A DNA stretch of 64,000 nucleotides from Dromaius novaehollandiae. Its lineage: Eukaryota; Chordata; Aves; Casuariiformes; Dromaiidae. This document shows, piece after piece, positions 12,961 through 23,788 of the stretch. How positions within the stretch are numbered: the first letter of the stretch is position 1; every line of letters begins with the position of its first letter. The translations under genes and the position numbers were made by a program. The stretch lies in contig NC_088102.1 of NCBI RefSeq assembly GCF_036370855.1, positions 72,735,601 through 72,799,600 on the forward strand. Reading direction: 5' to 3'. A model generated the notes under the pieces. The model did no database searches, was not told the DNA's origin, and saw only the letters and a list, made by a program, of their open reading frames with translations.

Positions 12961-15900
12961 CTGGGAGCGGGCCCCTGCTGGGACAGCACGCAGGAGCTGA
13001 GCCTTCCCAGCGGCGGTGGCGGCAGTGTGGGTATGGGCATCACTGCTGGCAGGTGGCCGGAGCAGCTCGCAGGCCCCGTCCCCGCCAAGACCCAGGCAGC
13101 AGCACACGCCGTGACTCAGGATTTACCACTAAGACTTGCCAGTTAATCCGTTCAGGGGGATTTAGCGTGGCACCTGGGCTGCACGCTGACGTGGACCCTC
13201 CCACCGCGTCATGCCCGTCCCCAACGGGACCCACGCACCCAGCTCCAGCCCCCAGACAGTCGCCAAGGGCTGGTTACGATGAATGAATGTGGCCGTTGGT
13301 CCTTCCCCGTGCCGGGCTCTTGCTGTCCGCCAAGCATCTGCTGTCCTTGCTGCCCGAGGGGACAACGAAGCAGCTGCCTGCTCCCAGGCCCCCCGCGCGG
13401 TGAAGGGGCTTTGCTGGGCACCCGCTGCAGAAAGCAGGCGACAGCTGCCGGAGGGGGAGTGGCGGGGCCGCCTGCGAGCCATTTGGGCTATAGATAGGAC
13501 GGGCTCATGTCTAAAAATGCTGGTGCACAGCTGTTGGCACAGGGCGGACGGGGCTGCGGGAGATTGTCTGGCCCCACTGGGGCCCCTGAGGGAGCGGGGC
13601 CGGGGCTCTGCACCCCTTTTCCATGGCGCATGGCAGACCCCGAGGTGGCCGTGCTGCTCCTGCAGTCTCTGTATCTGACCCTCCAGCTCCCGGGTGCCAT
13701 AGGATGCCGCCACACAGGACCGCTCAGCGCCAGGGACAGACCCACCTGGGCCATAGATTTGGGGGAAGGAAGGGGCACACCAAAACTGGGACGAGTAGTT
13801 GGTGGCTGCACACGGGGAAGCCCCTGCTCTGAGCCCTCAAGGCTGCAAGACTTTTCCAGGGAGGCTAAAGCAGGTTGTATGCGCAGGACGCCTTTTATCG
13901 GGGGCCGGCAGGGCTGGGCTGGGCCCCATCTTGACTCCCTAATCTCCAGGGCGCAGGCACCAAGCACGGGGCAGCAGCTGCAAAAAGCAGCGAGGCCCCA
14001 ACTGCCGCTGCCCCAGTCCCCTGCCTGCTGACGGCATTGCTCGTCACCCCCATTTTGGCCTGGGAAGCAGGATTTGAAAGCGCCACTTGCAGCCACCAGG
14101 CTCTGCCCCAGGAGCGGCTGCGTTTCCGCTGGGCTGCAGCGGGCGTTCCTGCATGCCCAGCAGCGACAACTGAAAAAAAAAAAAAGGAAAAAACATGGAA
14201 AAACCTAAATTCCTCCCTCCCAAGGCTACCCCGCTATGCAACGCAGTCCGCCTGGCCGCTAGGCAAGCAGGGCCAAGCGGCCCTGGCTCGGTGTGCTGAA
14301 TTGTGTCCGGTCTCTGCAGCTCTGCTGCAGCCTGGGGCCACCGGCCCTGCGTCCTTGATCTCGGCTGGGCCTCTTCCGCTCGACTCCACAGCAGCACGGC
14401 AACGACAGCGGGACTGCGCCTCCGAGCATCCTCCGAGGAGAAAATTGCTTTGAATGGAGTCACCACCGGGGCCCAAATCAAGCTGACAGCATGCATTTAA
14501 AGAGCGGGTACTCTCCAACCCTTTACATCTTCCTCTGCCATACTGGCGCCTTAAAAATAACAGCATCTGACAGAGGAAAGCCGCTGGCGATATCCTCCGT
14601 GCGCCGATTTTAATTCCACCTGCTTCACAGCAGGAAAGCAGCGGGGCCCAAGCAGGGCTGGGAGCGCCGGGGCAGGCAGGGGGAATGCTTGCCCGGCTGC
14701 CCCCTCACTGTGGGGCTTTTTGCTGGCCAGCCAAATCCCAGCCCAAAGCATCTTGCTCGGTGGCCACCTCAGCCACACGGGGGGCAGTGAGCCAAGCTGT
14801 GGACCGCCTTGGCACAGCTTGAGCCCAAACCTGGGGTTTTTGGGGAGGTAAACGCAGCCAGCAATTGCCCATGCTGGCACCCCCCCCCCCATGCTGGCAC
14901 CCTCTATCCGCTTCCTAGGGTCAGGCTGACGGCACTCAAGCTGGCTCCGGGAAAACGGGAATGCGCGGGAATCAGCCGGGAGAAGCCTTGTCTGGGGCAT
15001 CTGCCCCCCGCAGCCTGGCGCCCGCGTCGCATCCCACCCCGGGCGAGCAGCTCTAGCTAGGAAAGCAAAGCCATCGGCGAGCCGGGCGCCTCCGTTCCCT
15101 GCTGCCAAGAGGAGCCGGGGAGCGCAGGGCTGGAGTCCAGGCTGCGCCGCGGCCGCTGGGGCGGATGAGCAGATGGCCCCGCTCAGCACCGAGCCCCCGC
15201 CATGGGCAGGGCGGCGGGGGCTCCCGCTCTGGCTCCGGCAGCGCCAAGCTGGGGCCAATGCCCCATGGCTCCCGCCACCCACCCCCCTGGGGAGGACGGC
15301 GAGCGAGCCACTCGGTCGGACAGGAGGAGAGGCGATCAAGGGATGCGTTCCCGGACTGTCCCTGGCTTCCCCAGCACCCAAAGCGGGTGCCAAACTGGCC
15401 GCTGAGTCCAGACCCCAGCGAGGCCGCGGGACTGTCCTGTGTCACCTAATCTGCGAGCACACATAGCCATGACTTACACACGTGCTGACACTCCACATAC
15501 ATTTTCGGCTAAAAATAGGCCTCCCTTGCGTAAAGTGCAGGCTAATCTCGGCTCCCTTCTTAGGAACTTCCCCCTGCTCCGGTATGCACCAGCTCAATTA
15601 TTCTAAAATCATTAGCCGGGGCCTTAAAAACGTAGGATCAGCTTCAAAATATCCCCGGGGCGGGGGGGGGGGGGGGGGTTACGCGGTAACACACAAGGGG
15701 TTTGCACAGGTCTCCTTTGTACTCACTGTCTTCACAGGTCGTATCTGTGAGCTATCCTCCACCACCAACCACTCTTCACTTATTTAATCAAGCTGAGCCA
15801 AGAACGCCGGCAACCCCCTGCCTCCAGAAGCTGGAGCTTTGCAAAAGCCTCCCCCAGCAGTGAAAGCTGTGCTGAAACGCAAGTGCCCAGCCTCATCTGC

Positions 15901-17611
15901 CCCTTCCAGTCCAAATCCCAGGCTGTTGGTGGGGGAATACCCAAAAGCCACAAGGACGGGGACGGAGACACGGGGGAAGCCCACCGAGTTGAGGTGATGG
16001 CAGTGCCCGGTGAAGGCATCCCTGCCCTCCGCAGAGGCTCGGAGGCTGGGGGAGCTGGGAAATTAGTGCCTCTGACTCAACCGTCCGGGCGGGCTGTAGG
16101 GCAGGAGAGGTACGTGCGCCATGTGGCTGCCTCCACTCTCGGCATCCCCCTCTGTGCCATCAGCACACCGCATGGCGGCTTATTGCAGCGCATGAGCTCC
16201 AAGCACAGGAATTCCCTCCGGGAACCGATATGCAGCCAGCTTGGGGCAGCCTGGCCTCTCCCACGCCAGGAGGAAGGAGACGGCTCCCATCCCAGCTCTC
16301 GCATGCGAGGATCCTCCTGTGTGCACGAGGGTGCTTTCTCCTGCTCGGAGAAGAGGAGGATATGGAGGCCACAGGTGACTGCTGGGGTACATGGTGCCTC
16401 TCCGCACCAGGCAACCCTATTTCAAAGCACTCTGGGTGCCTCGTTTGCTAAAAATCCACGTGTTGTGGTAAAAATGGGCTGTGTGATGCTCTCCACCAGG
16501 CACAAGGGCACCAAGAGCCTGCAGCACGCAGGTGGGCTCCCAGCGCCTCACCTCCAGATGCTGGACCCGGCGAAGGAGCCAGAGTCGCTCCTGGCTAGTG
16601 GGAGCTGCCCGGCGCTGATGGCGATGCTAAAGGAGTCGATACCTCCGCATCTCCCATGTGGATTAGCACGTGCTCAGAAATCTTGGGGGAGGCAAAACGT
16701 GCCCGGGAAGTGCCCAGCACCGGTGTGCAAAGCCTCGCGTGGGCTCTCCGCGCCCCAGCGGCGATGCAGCCACCCTTCAGGGCTGCCCTGGAGTGGCAGA
16801 GCCAGGCCGTGTGCCTCCCCTCCTCATAAACCGGCACAAGACGCGGGCACCATGAGCCGGGGATGGCTGCAGGCCAGCGGTCCCCCTCTGCACGTGCCCT
16901 TGCCCGGCGCCAGCCCTATCTCCGCTCGGTGGTGGCACGCGTGGGCAGCGCTCCCGCTCCAAGAGGCGCTTGGAAGGACACCGCCACCTTCCCCCATGCC
17001 GTGGTTGCCAGCCCGGCTCGTGGATCCGCTGCCCTGCATCGCCGCCCCGGCTCGCGCCAGGACACGCGGGGGCTCCGGGAGGCCGGATCCAGGCGTCAGA
17101 GCGCGATCTCTCTGGCGTGGAGCACGCCATGTATGGCACCACGCCAAGCCCCCGCTATCCATCTGTCCTGTCCTTCCCCGGCACTTGCGTGTCCGGGACG
17201 AGGAAACCAACCTGCGGGAAGAAACACCTCCCAGGGACAGACGCTGGACGCCGCTGGCTGGGCTCGGGGCTGAGGACGGCGGGCGCAGCCCAGCTGCACG
17301 TCAGCCCCCGACAAGGGCGGCCCAGCAAAGTGGGGGGCTTTGGCGGTGGCGCAAGCGTCCCCTGCTCCCCGGGGCCGGGTCTGGGGGTGCTGAGCACCAA
17401 CCGCCGCCCGCACCCTGCCCCGCAGCCAAACTTTGCTCTGGCCACCGAGCCGCGCTGTCCCTGGGGCAAAGAGGGGGGGGCAGAGCACCCTCCGGGCCCG
17501 GTGCTCGGCGCTGGACAGAGCCCGCCGCCGCGGCCCGGCGGCCCCGGGGACGGCCGGGGCCGGTCCCCCCCTCCCGGTCCGTCCCCCCCCCCCCGCGGCG
17601 GCGGCGCTCAC
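12961..17611 (-). other. Inferred SPTB 5' intron / upstream region, no gene seen
   Basis: About 4.6 kb without a supported gene. It holds scattered transcription-factor motifs: TGACTCA at 13112-13118, AGATAG at 13492-13497, CACGTG at 15479-15484 and a perfect MEF2-type CTAAAAATAG at 15509-15518. There is an A-run near 14173 and an uninterrupted G-run at about 15662-15678. Long open frames here are GC-driven and show no protein family. Confidence 0.6.
15509..15518 (+). promoter_or_regulatory. MEF2-type site CTAAAAATAG
   Basis: A perfect match to the MEF2 consensus, in a locally AT-richer stretch (15470-15640) of an otherwise GC-rich region, 25 bp from a CACGTG E-box (15479-15484). SPTB is known to be expressed in striated muscle as well as red cells, so a muscle enhancer is conceivable. 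Function is inferred only. Confidence 0.35.
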
Positions 17612-18020
17612 CTGCGCGGGGCGGCGGGCGAGCGGAGGCGGCGGCGGCGGCGCGGCGCGGCGGCGGCGGGCCGGGGGCCGGAGCGGGGCGCGGGGAGCGG
17701 AGCCGCCCTGCGCTGCGATATAAATAACATTATCTGGGCGCGCAGGGACATTCCTGCCGGGGGCCAGCGGCGCTGCCCGGCCCAGATAGCCCCGCTCCCC
17801 CCGGGGAGGGACGGGCGGAGGCGGGCGGGGACGGGCCGCCCGCCCCGCAATGCAGCACAGCGGCCCCCCCCGGCCGCCGCCGCCGCCGCCGCCGCCGGCA
17901 CCGGCTGGGCACGGAGGGGCGCCCCGGCCGCGCGGGCCCGGCAGCGGCCGTAGCCCCGCCGGGACGCGCTGGTGCCCGGCCCCCCGGGCTGCCCCCAGCG
18001 AGCACCGGCGGTGGGGGGGG
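17440..18020. other. CpG island
   Basis: The stretch is extremely G+C rich with dense CpG, including CCG/GCC trinucleotide runs around 17875-17895. It surrounds the candidate SPTB promoter. A 614-residue open frame crossing it (15883-17727, +) is a by-product of base composition. Confidence 0.8.
17612..17789 (-). promoter_or_regulatory. SPTB: Candidate erythroid promoter and non-coding exon 1 of SPTB
   Basis: Read on the minus strand, this stretch holds a GATA-type site (AGATAG on the plus strand, 17784-17789), then AGATAA (17735-17730), then an A/T-rich TTATTTATA element (17727-17719). A very GC-rich segment follows and ends in a consensus donor CGCGCAG|gtgagc at 17612/17611. This order fits a GATA-driven promoter, a TATA-like element, a start near 17690 and a short untranslated exon 1 spliced to the coding exon at 12960. 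Erythroid beta-spectrin promoters are known GATA-1 targets. The transcription start is inferred. Confidence 0.5.
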
Positions 18021-18029
18021 GGGGGCGGC

Positions 18030-18710
18030 GGCTAGCCCGGGGAGCTCCCAGCTAGCCCCGGGAGCTCTCCAGTCAGCCCCGGGTGCCCCCAGCTAGCCCC
18101 GGGAGCTCTCCAGTCAGCCCCGGGTGCCCCCAGCTAGCCCTGGGGGCTTCCCAGCTAGCCACATGTACCCTTCATCTAGCCCCAGGGGCTCCCCAGCTAG
18201 CCCTGGGAGCTCTCCAGCTAGCCACATATACCCTTCAGCTAGCCCCAGGTACCCCCAGCTAGCCCTGGGAGCTCTCTAACTAGCCACACATACCATTTAG
18301 CGAGACCCATGTACCCCCAGGTACCCCCAGCTAGCCTCGGCTGCCTGTAGCTGGCTCCGAGTCCAGCCAGTTGGCCCCAGCTACACCTCAGCCATCCCTA
18401 CGCGTGTCACAGCCTGGCTTCTAGGTCCTAGCTAGCCCTAGGCATCCCCCGTTACCCTCGGCCGCTCCCCAGCGAGCTGACCATGCCCTTCAGCTAGCCT
18501 TGGATGCCCCACAACTAGCCCTGGGAGCAACCCAGGTGTATCCCCAGCTAGCCCCAGGTAGTCCCCCCAGCCTGCCCTGGGTGTGCTAAGCCTGGGTGCC
18601 ACCAGCTAGGCCCAGGCATCCCCTGGCTAGCTCAGGGTGCCCCCACGTAGCCCCAGGTGCCCCCCAACTACCTCTGGGTGTCCCCAAGCCAGCCCCCTTG
18701 CCTCCAGCTG
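18030..18710. repeat. Degenerate 'CAGCTAGCCCC' minisatellite
   Basis: An imperfect tandem array of a roughly 25-40 bp unit built around CAGCTAGCCC(C/T)GGG followed by GAGCTCTCCAG or GTGCCCCCAG. The cleanest copies are at 18040-18260 and they decay to the right. CTAGC recurs more than fifteen times. No coding capacity. The array lies between the SPTB CpG island and the CHURC1 promoter. Confidence 0.85.
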
Positions 18711-19140
18711 GCCCCGGGGCCTTCCCAAACTGGCCAGACTGCAGGCACCCCCAGGGCCTGGCTTGCCCTCACTGCTCCAGGCGGGCAGCTCTGATCACCT
18801 TAACTCTGCCCCTCTCGGGGGAGGCAGGCTCTGAGCCGCGGCCTCGCCCTGCCCGTGGCCAGGCCCCGCCCACCTCCCGGAGGCCCCGCCTCTCGAGGCC
18901 TCGGACCCGCCCACTGGGGGCTCAACCCCGCCCCTCAAGGCGGCCCCGCCCCGCCTCCTCCGCCGTCGGCGTCGCCCCGCCTCCAGGCCCGCCCCCTCGG
19001 TTGCAACCCGCAGCGCCCGCCCCACGTGGGCTAAGCCCCGCCCCTCCCGCCGTCCTTCCCCCACGGAGACCGCCTGCTGCACGCCAAGCACCTCCCTCCC
19101 CGGCCCCGCCTCCGCGCGCGAGGCCCCGCCCTGGCACTGG

Positions 19141-19154
19141 GCTCTCGCGAGAGC
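19141..19154. promoter_or_regulatory. CHURC1: TCTCGCGAGA palindromic core-promoter element of CHURC1
   Basis: A 14-bp perfect palindrome, GCTCTCGCGAGAGC, contains the TCTCGCGAGA element known from CpG-island promoters of housekeeping genes. It lies 18 bp before the CHURC1 ATG, followed only by a (CAG)5 run. Translation must therefore start very close to the transcription start if this element drives it. Confidence 0.65.
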
Positions 19155-19172
19155 AGCAGCAGCAGCAGCGGG

Positions 19173-22026
19173 ATGTGCGGGGGCTGCGTGGGCACGGAGT
19201 ACCCGGCGCGGGTAGGGCCGGGCCCGGGGCCGGGGCGCGGGGGTGCTGCGGCGGCCCTCGGTGCGAGCCGTGTGCTGCCGCCCTAGGGCACCACCTGCCT
19301 GGAGGGCGGCTCCTTCCTCCTCAACTTCGTGGGCTGTGCACAGTGCGGCCTCCGCGACTTCGTGCTGGTGGCCAACCGCGCCGCCGGCCTGCACGACGGC
19401 GAGGAGATCGTCACCTACGACCGTAGGGGCGCCGGGGGGCTGCGGCCGGGCCCGCGGGGCTGGGCGCTGGTGTCCGGGCGCCGCCGAAGGCTCCGGCCCC
19501 GGGCAGGCGGCCTGAGGGCTGCGGGGGAGTCTGGGGGGCTGGTGATGCGGGGGGGGGGGTTGCTGGTGGGGAGGGTCTGGGAGGGTGGTGGGGTTGATGG
19601 TGTGAGGGGGTCTGAGGGGCTGGGGGATCTGAGGGGCTGGGGGGGTGGTTGGTCTGGAGGCGGTCTGATGGGATGGGGGTCTGAGGGGATGGGGGAGTGG
19701 CTGGTCTGGAGGGGATCTGAGGGGATGGTCTGGAAGGGGCTGATGGGATCGGGGTCTGAGGGGAGGGGATGGTCTGGAAGGGGCTGATGGGATGGGGGTC
19801 TGAGGGGAGGGGATGGTCTGAGGGAATGGGTGGGGGGGTTGGTGGTCTGAGGGGATGGTCTGGAGGGGGTTTGAGGGGATGGCGGGTCTGAGGGGATGGT
19901 CTGGGGGGGCTGATGAGGGGCTGAGAGGATGGGTGGGGTGTGGTTGGTGTGGAGGAGGTTTGAGGGGATGGTCTGGGGGGGCTGAGTGGATGGGTGGGGG
20001 GGTTGGTGGTCTGGGGGGGTCTGTGGGGATGGGGGGTGGTTGGTGTGGAGGGAGTCTGAGGAGATGGTCTGGGGGGGTCTGAGGGGTTGGGGGGTCTGAG
20101 GGGATGGGGGATGGTTCGTCTGAGGGGGGTCTGAGGGGATGGGGGGGGAGCTTGCTGATGGGGATCTGAAGGGGGTGGGGGGATTGCTGCTGATGGGGGG
20201 TGGGATGGGGTGGGGGGATTGCTGCTGAAGGGTATATGGGGGTGGGGAGGGATTGCTGCTTGGGGGGATTAGTGGTGGCGGGAAGATTGCTATTGAGGTC
20301 TGAGGAAATAGATGAGGGGGGAGATTGCTGTTGGGGGCTCCGATGGGGTGGGGGGATTGATCTGGGGGGGGCTGAAGGCTGGGGAGGGGGTTGGGAGTGT
20401 GGTGCTCTGGTGGGTGCCCCAGGGTTTGGGAAGGATTGATGCTTTGGGAGGGAGGTCTGAAGGACTGGGGCATGTGTGTGGGGGAACTGTGTGCAGATTT
20501 GGGGGGGGGGAATAGGCCTTACCCCCAAAGGGGCTGAGGGGATTGGAGGTGAGCCTGAGGAGATCCCCGGGGTGTTGGGGGCTGATGCCCCAGAGGACCC
20601 AGAGAGCTGGGGGTTATCTGGGTGGACGGATACCCTGGGGCGGCATTGCCCGGGCTAGAAGTGTCCATGTACTCTCAACCGGCTGGCTGCTGTCCTCTGC
20701 AGACCTGTGCAAGACCTGCCACCATGTGATAGCACACCATGAATACACCTTCAGCGTCGTGGATGACTACCAGGTACATGCAGTGCCCCAGCACCGCGGC
20801 CGTGGCAGGGAGGGTGGGGGTCCTCCTGCATAAGTATCCCGACGGCTCCTTTCCAGCTCCAGAGGTGGCCTGAGCCGAACCCCAAGCTGCTGAGGGCCAG
20901 GCTGTGCCCGTGCCATTGGGATGAGCACAGTACCATCTGCGGCAAGCTGTTGGCACTGGGAGGTGGAGGCTGCTGCACCTGGCAGGGCCGGGCTTCTGGC
21001 TCCTGTGAGCTGCAGGGGGGATGCTCTGAGCCGCCTCATGGAGGCAGTGCTCGCAGCCTGGGCCTGTCTGCACAAAGCAAACTGGGCTTTGGGCTGGAGC
21101 ATCAGAGGGGAAGGGAAACCGGCTTTCCAAAAGGCTCCTCTTCCTGAGGGTTGTGGGGTTCCAAAACCTGCCCAGGGCTGCAATTTCCAGAGCACCCTGG
21201 AAATGTGAGAGCTGTGGGCCGCTCTGCTGATTCCCGTCTGCCCTCGCAGCCACTGAAGGGAGCTAGGCAGCTTTGGAGGCGAGCCATAGGAGTGGCTGCG
21301 GAGGCTTCAGAGGCCTCTTTGCAGAGCCTTGTCCTTGTGCCTTATGTTCAGGGTCACCTGGAGCCCTGTGGTGCTGGTGCCTGCTTCAGGAGGGGTAGCC
21401 TGGCCCAACTCTGTCAGCTCAGGAGCTTGGTGTAGGCATGGGCTGCTCAGGCTCTGCTTCAGTGTCTTAGGTAGGAAATGAGAGCGCAGGCTCAGTGCAG
21501 TAATGCCAGGCTCTTCTACCAATGTACTGGTGTTTCCATGCAGCTCCAGTGTTGTCAGGCTGCCCATGGGAACATCTGTGGGATGTGCAGTATTTGGCCC
21601 AGGGCAGAGCAAAGGGTGTCTGTGTAATGAAAGGAGCATGAAGAGGGCATGCAGGGCCTGCCTGTCTCTCAGCACACTTCCTGTTGAACAGCTAAATGCT
21701 GGAGAATGGGCTCCAGGGAGCCTTTGGGACTTGGTCCCAAGGGAAGAAACTTAATCTTCCCAGGTCTGATTGCAATCGAGGCTCCTGGAGGATCGGGTGC
21801 CGGCTCCGTCTCAGGTTTCCCTGGCCGTGCCTCACGGCTGCAAGGAGATGGTGTGGGAGAGACCAGCTCCTGCTGGGCCTAGCAGCCCCTGCTGCCATGC
21901 TCCTCCTGCCCGTACTGTGCTGTCCCCTCGCAGGAGTACACCATGCTGTGCCTGCTGTGCGGCCGGGCTGAGGACTCTGTCAGCATCCTGCCTGATGACC
22001 CGCGCCAGATGACCCCGCTTTTCTGA
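19173..22026 (+). CDS. CHURC1: Churchill domain-containing protein 1
   Basis: A small zinc-binding protein, first described in chick as Churchill, an FGF-induced regulator of the mesoderm/neural decision. Exons are 19173-19211, 19287-19422, 20703-20773 and 21934-22026. The assembled product is 112 aa, the same length as human. It begins [14 protein letters not shown] and ends [13 protein letters not shown]. Conserved cysteine/histidine clusters ([27 protein letters not shown]) supply the zinc ligands. A conserved H codon is split across the 19422|20703 junction. A polyadenylation signal follows at 22646. In human, CHURC1-FNTB read-through transcripts are annotated. Here FNTB is also downstream on the same strand, with GPX2 and RAB15 antisense between. 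Confidence 0.96.
19530..20480 (+). repeat. G-rich tandem repeats in CHURC1 intron 2
   Basis: Most of the 1.28 kb intron is a loose array built from GGGG(A/T)TGG and GGTCTGAGGGGATGG units, on the plus strand only. The right part shifts to GGGGGGATTGCTGCTG-like units (20150-20330). The strand asymmetry makes the transcribed RNA rich in G-runs (quadruplex potential). It also creates a stop-free proline-rich frame on the minus strand (18795-20528) that is not a gene. Confidence 0.85.
20774..21933 (+). other. CHURC1: CHURC1 intron 3, nothing recognised
   Basis: This 1.16 kb intron of ordinary base composition shows no repeat, RNA gene or open frame that I can support. Confidence 0.7.
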
Positions 22027-22645
22027 AGAGCACGCTGGAGTGTATCCTGGTATGGTGTCACAGCTGTCCCAAACACCGGCTCCCCATGTGCCCCCAGGCC
22101 TGCTCTCCTTGCTCCCCGGCTCGCAGAGCCTTGGGGCTGTCTGCTGCGCGGGCCAGGGGTAGGGGCAGGGAGATGGCTGTGCTGTGGGATGCCAAGTGAC
22201 TGGTGCAGGCCTGACAAGGGGTCCTTGGCACTGGGAGATCTCTTGTCCTGGCTGGTCGGGCCCTGGGCAGCCTATCCCATTCCGGGACGTAGCGTGTGGT
22301 CCCTTATGCAATGCTCTCATTCCAAGCTCCAGCCTGGATGCAGTAGATGCCTGATGCTGAAGCCTGTTCCCATGTACCCTGCGCACCTTGTGGTGGTCAT
22401 TCCCAGCCTGTGTCTGCTCTGCTCCAGCCCCATGCTGTCCTCATCACTCAGATGTGCCTGCTGCCCTGGGATGTGAACCTGGGCCACAGGTGGAGTACCA
22501 CAACCTCGGTCCCTCTGTTCTGGACACTAAGGGTGTGTGGGGGAGCAGGTTGTCACCCCCGAAATGGTTCACCATGGGATGGCCACCTCAGAAGCCCAAC
22601 CACTCATGCCTCAGCGGAGGAGTCAGCGTTCATGTGTGTGTGGGC

Positions 22646-22651
22646 AATAAA
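22646..22651 (+). other. CHURC1: CHURC1 polyadenylation signal AATAAA
   Basis: AATAAA 620 bp after the CHURC1 stop codon, giving a 3' UTR of about 0.64 kb. The following ~0.9 kb up to the GPX2 3' end contains nothing I recognise. Confidence 0.75.
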
Positions 22652-23608
22652 GTGGACGAGTTATGACTCGGTGTTGGAGACTGCAACATCTTGTGGGGAA
22701 CAATGAGGGATACCCGCTATGCAGGTGGGAACAGAAGAGGCCAAGTGGTTGGCCTTCAGCCCCCTCAAGTCCCTGGGACTCCCTACTGGTCTCCATAGCT
22801 GGCAGAGGGGCTACAGCCCTATGTAGCGATCAAGGGGCTTTTTCCCTTCCAGTGAGCCTGGGGGACTCCTCCCGCTGTAGCGGATCTGGCCTTTCCCTGA
22901 ATCCCAGAGCCTGCTCTGCCTTGTATCTTCCAATGCTCTGCGACTCCTAAATCCTGCTGAGCAGCAACGTGAAGCGTTTTAGCTTACCTGGAGGGAGGCT
23001 GGGCACCTTGAAGCCTAGTTTGGGTAGGGGCACAGCCCCCCTTCCCTGCTGGGTTTTGTTTCCTTGCTGTCCTCTGTGTAACCTCATCCTCCCCTGCTTT
23101 GGGATGCTGGCAGCGCATTCCTGGGGTGGGCAGGGCAGGGCAAGCCAAGCCAGTCCCAGGCCAGGAGGGAGCTGGGCATGTTGGAATGGCTCCAGAAAGC
23201 CCTGCACCAGCCTGTGTTAGCCATTGCTATGGGGCTGCTAGACCTCGCTGCCAAGATCAGCCCTCCCTAGGCAGGGTTCGAGTGCCCACCCTAGGCGCCC
23301 AGCCCCAGTGACTGCACCCTGGATGTGCCTGCAGAGACCCCCGTGCTGCCCGCTGACACGTGCCTGCCGCCGCTCTCATGGCATAGCGATGCCGGTGAGC
23401 TGTTTCCTGGATCTGCCAGCCTGGGGTGCTTCCTTCCAGGGCTCGGCCAGCCTCTGCCGCCCCTGAAGATGCACCCACGGCCTCTCCCGCTGTGGGCGTG
23501 GTGCCCACTGCCTTGGGGCTGCCAGCCAGGACAGCGCGGTGAGCCCTGGCATGCGCAGCCAGAGCTGCCTGCACAAAGCACGCAGAGACCAGTGCTCCTT
23601 CCAGTTTC

Positions 23609-23614
23609 TTTATT
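23609..23614 (-). other. GPX2: GPX2 polyadenylation signal (AATAAA on minus strand)
   Basis: TTTATT on the plus strand, 175 bp beyond the GPX2 stop and just past the SECIS hairpin, giving a compact 3' UTR of about 0.2 kb. Confidence 0.85.
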
Positions 23615-23663
23615 GGACCCAGGCCACGTGAGGTGCCCCCCGCCACAGACACGGCTGCTCCAG

Positions 23664-23728
23664 CCCTCTGCCCCATCGAGCTCCCTCCCCGAAGGTGGTT
23701 TCGGAGGGGGCCGTCACCTGACAGAGGG
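23664..23728 (-). ncRNA. GPX2: SECIS element in the GPX2 3' UTR
   Basis: Read on the minus strand, a strong outer stem (CCCTCTGTC pairing with GGCAGAGGG) encloses the quartet side GTGAC (TGA at 23716-23714). Twelve nucleotides later an unpaired AAA lies in the apical loop (23701-23699). The returning strand carries CGATGG (GA at 23677-23676). This is the SECIS architecture: non-Watson-Crick UGA/GA quartet, about 12 bp of upper helix, AA apical motif. The base before UGA is G rather than the usual A. It lies 60 nt after the stop codon and is required for selenocysteine insertion at the in-frame UGA. Confidence 0.88.
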
Positions 23729-23788
23729 CTGGGACCGTCCTGGGGGGTGGCTGCCGGCGGGCTGAGCTGGGAGGTGCTGGGGCTTGCC

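Noticed and set aside
15883-17727. 614-codon open frame on the plus strand
   Set aside because: It lies in a CpG-rich region where stops are rare, has Pro/Arg/Gly-biased composition, no domain and no splice context. It overlaps the SPTB promoter on the other strand.
18795-20528. 577-codon proline-rich open frame on the minus strand
   Set aside because: It is the complement of the G-rich repeats of CHURC1 intron 2 and also covers CHURC1 exons 1 and 2 in antisense.
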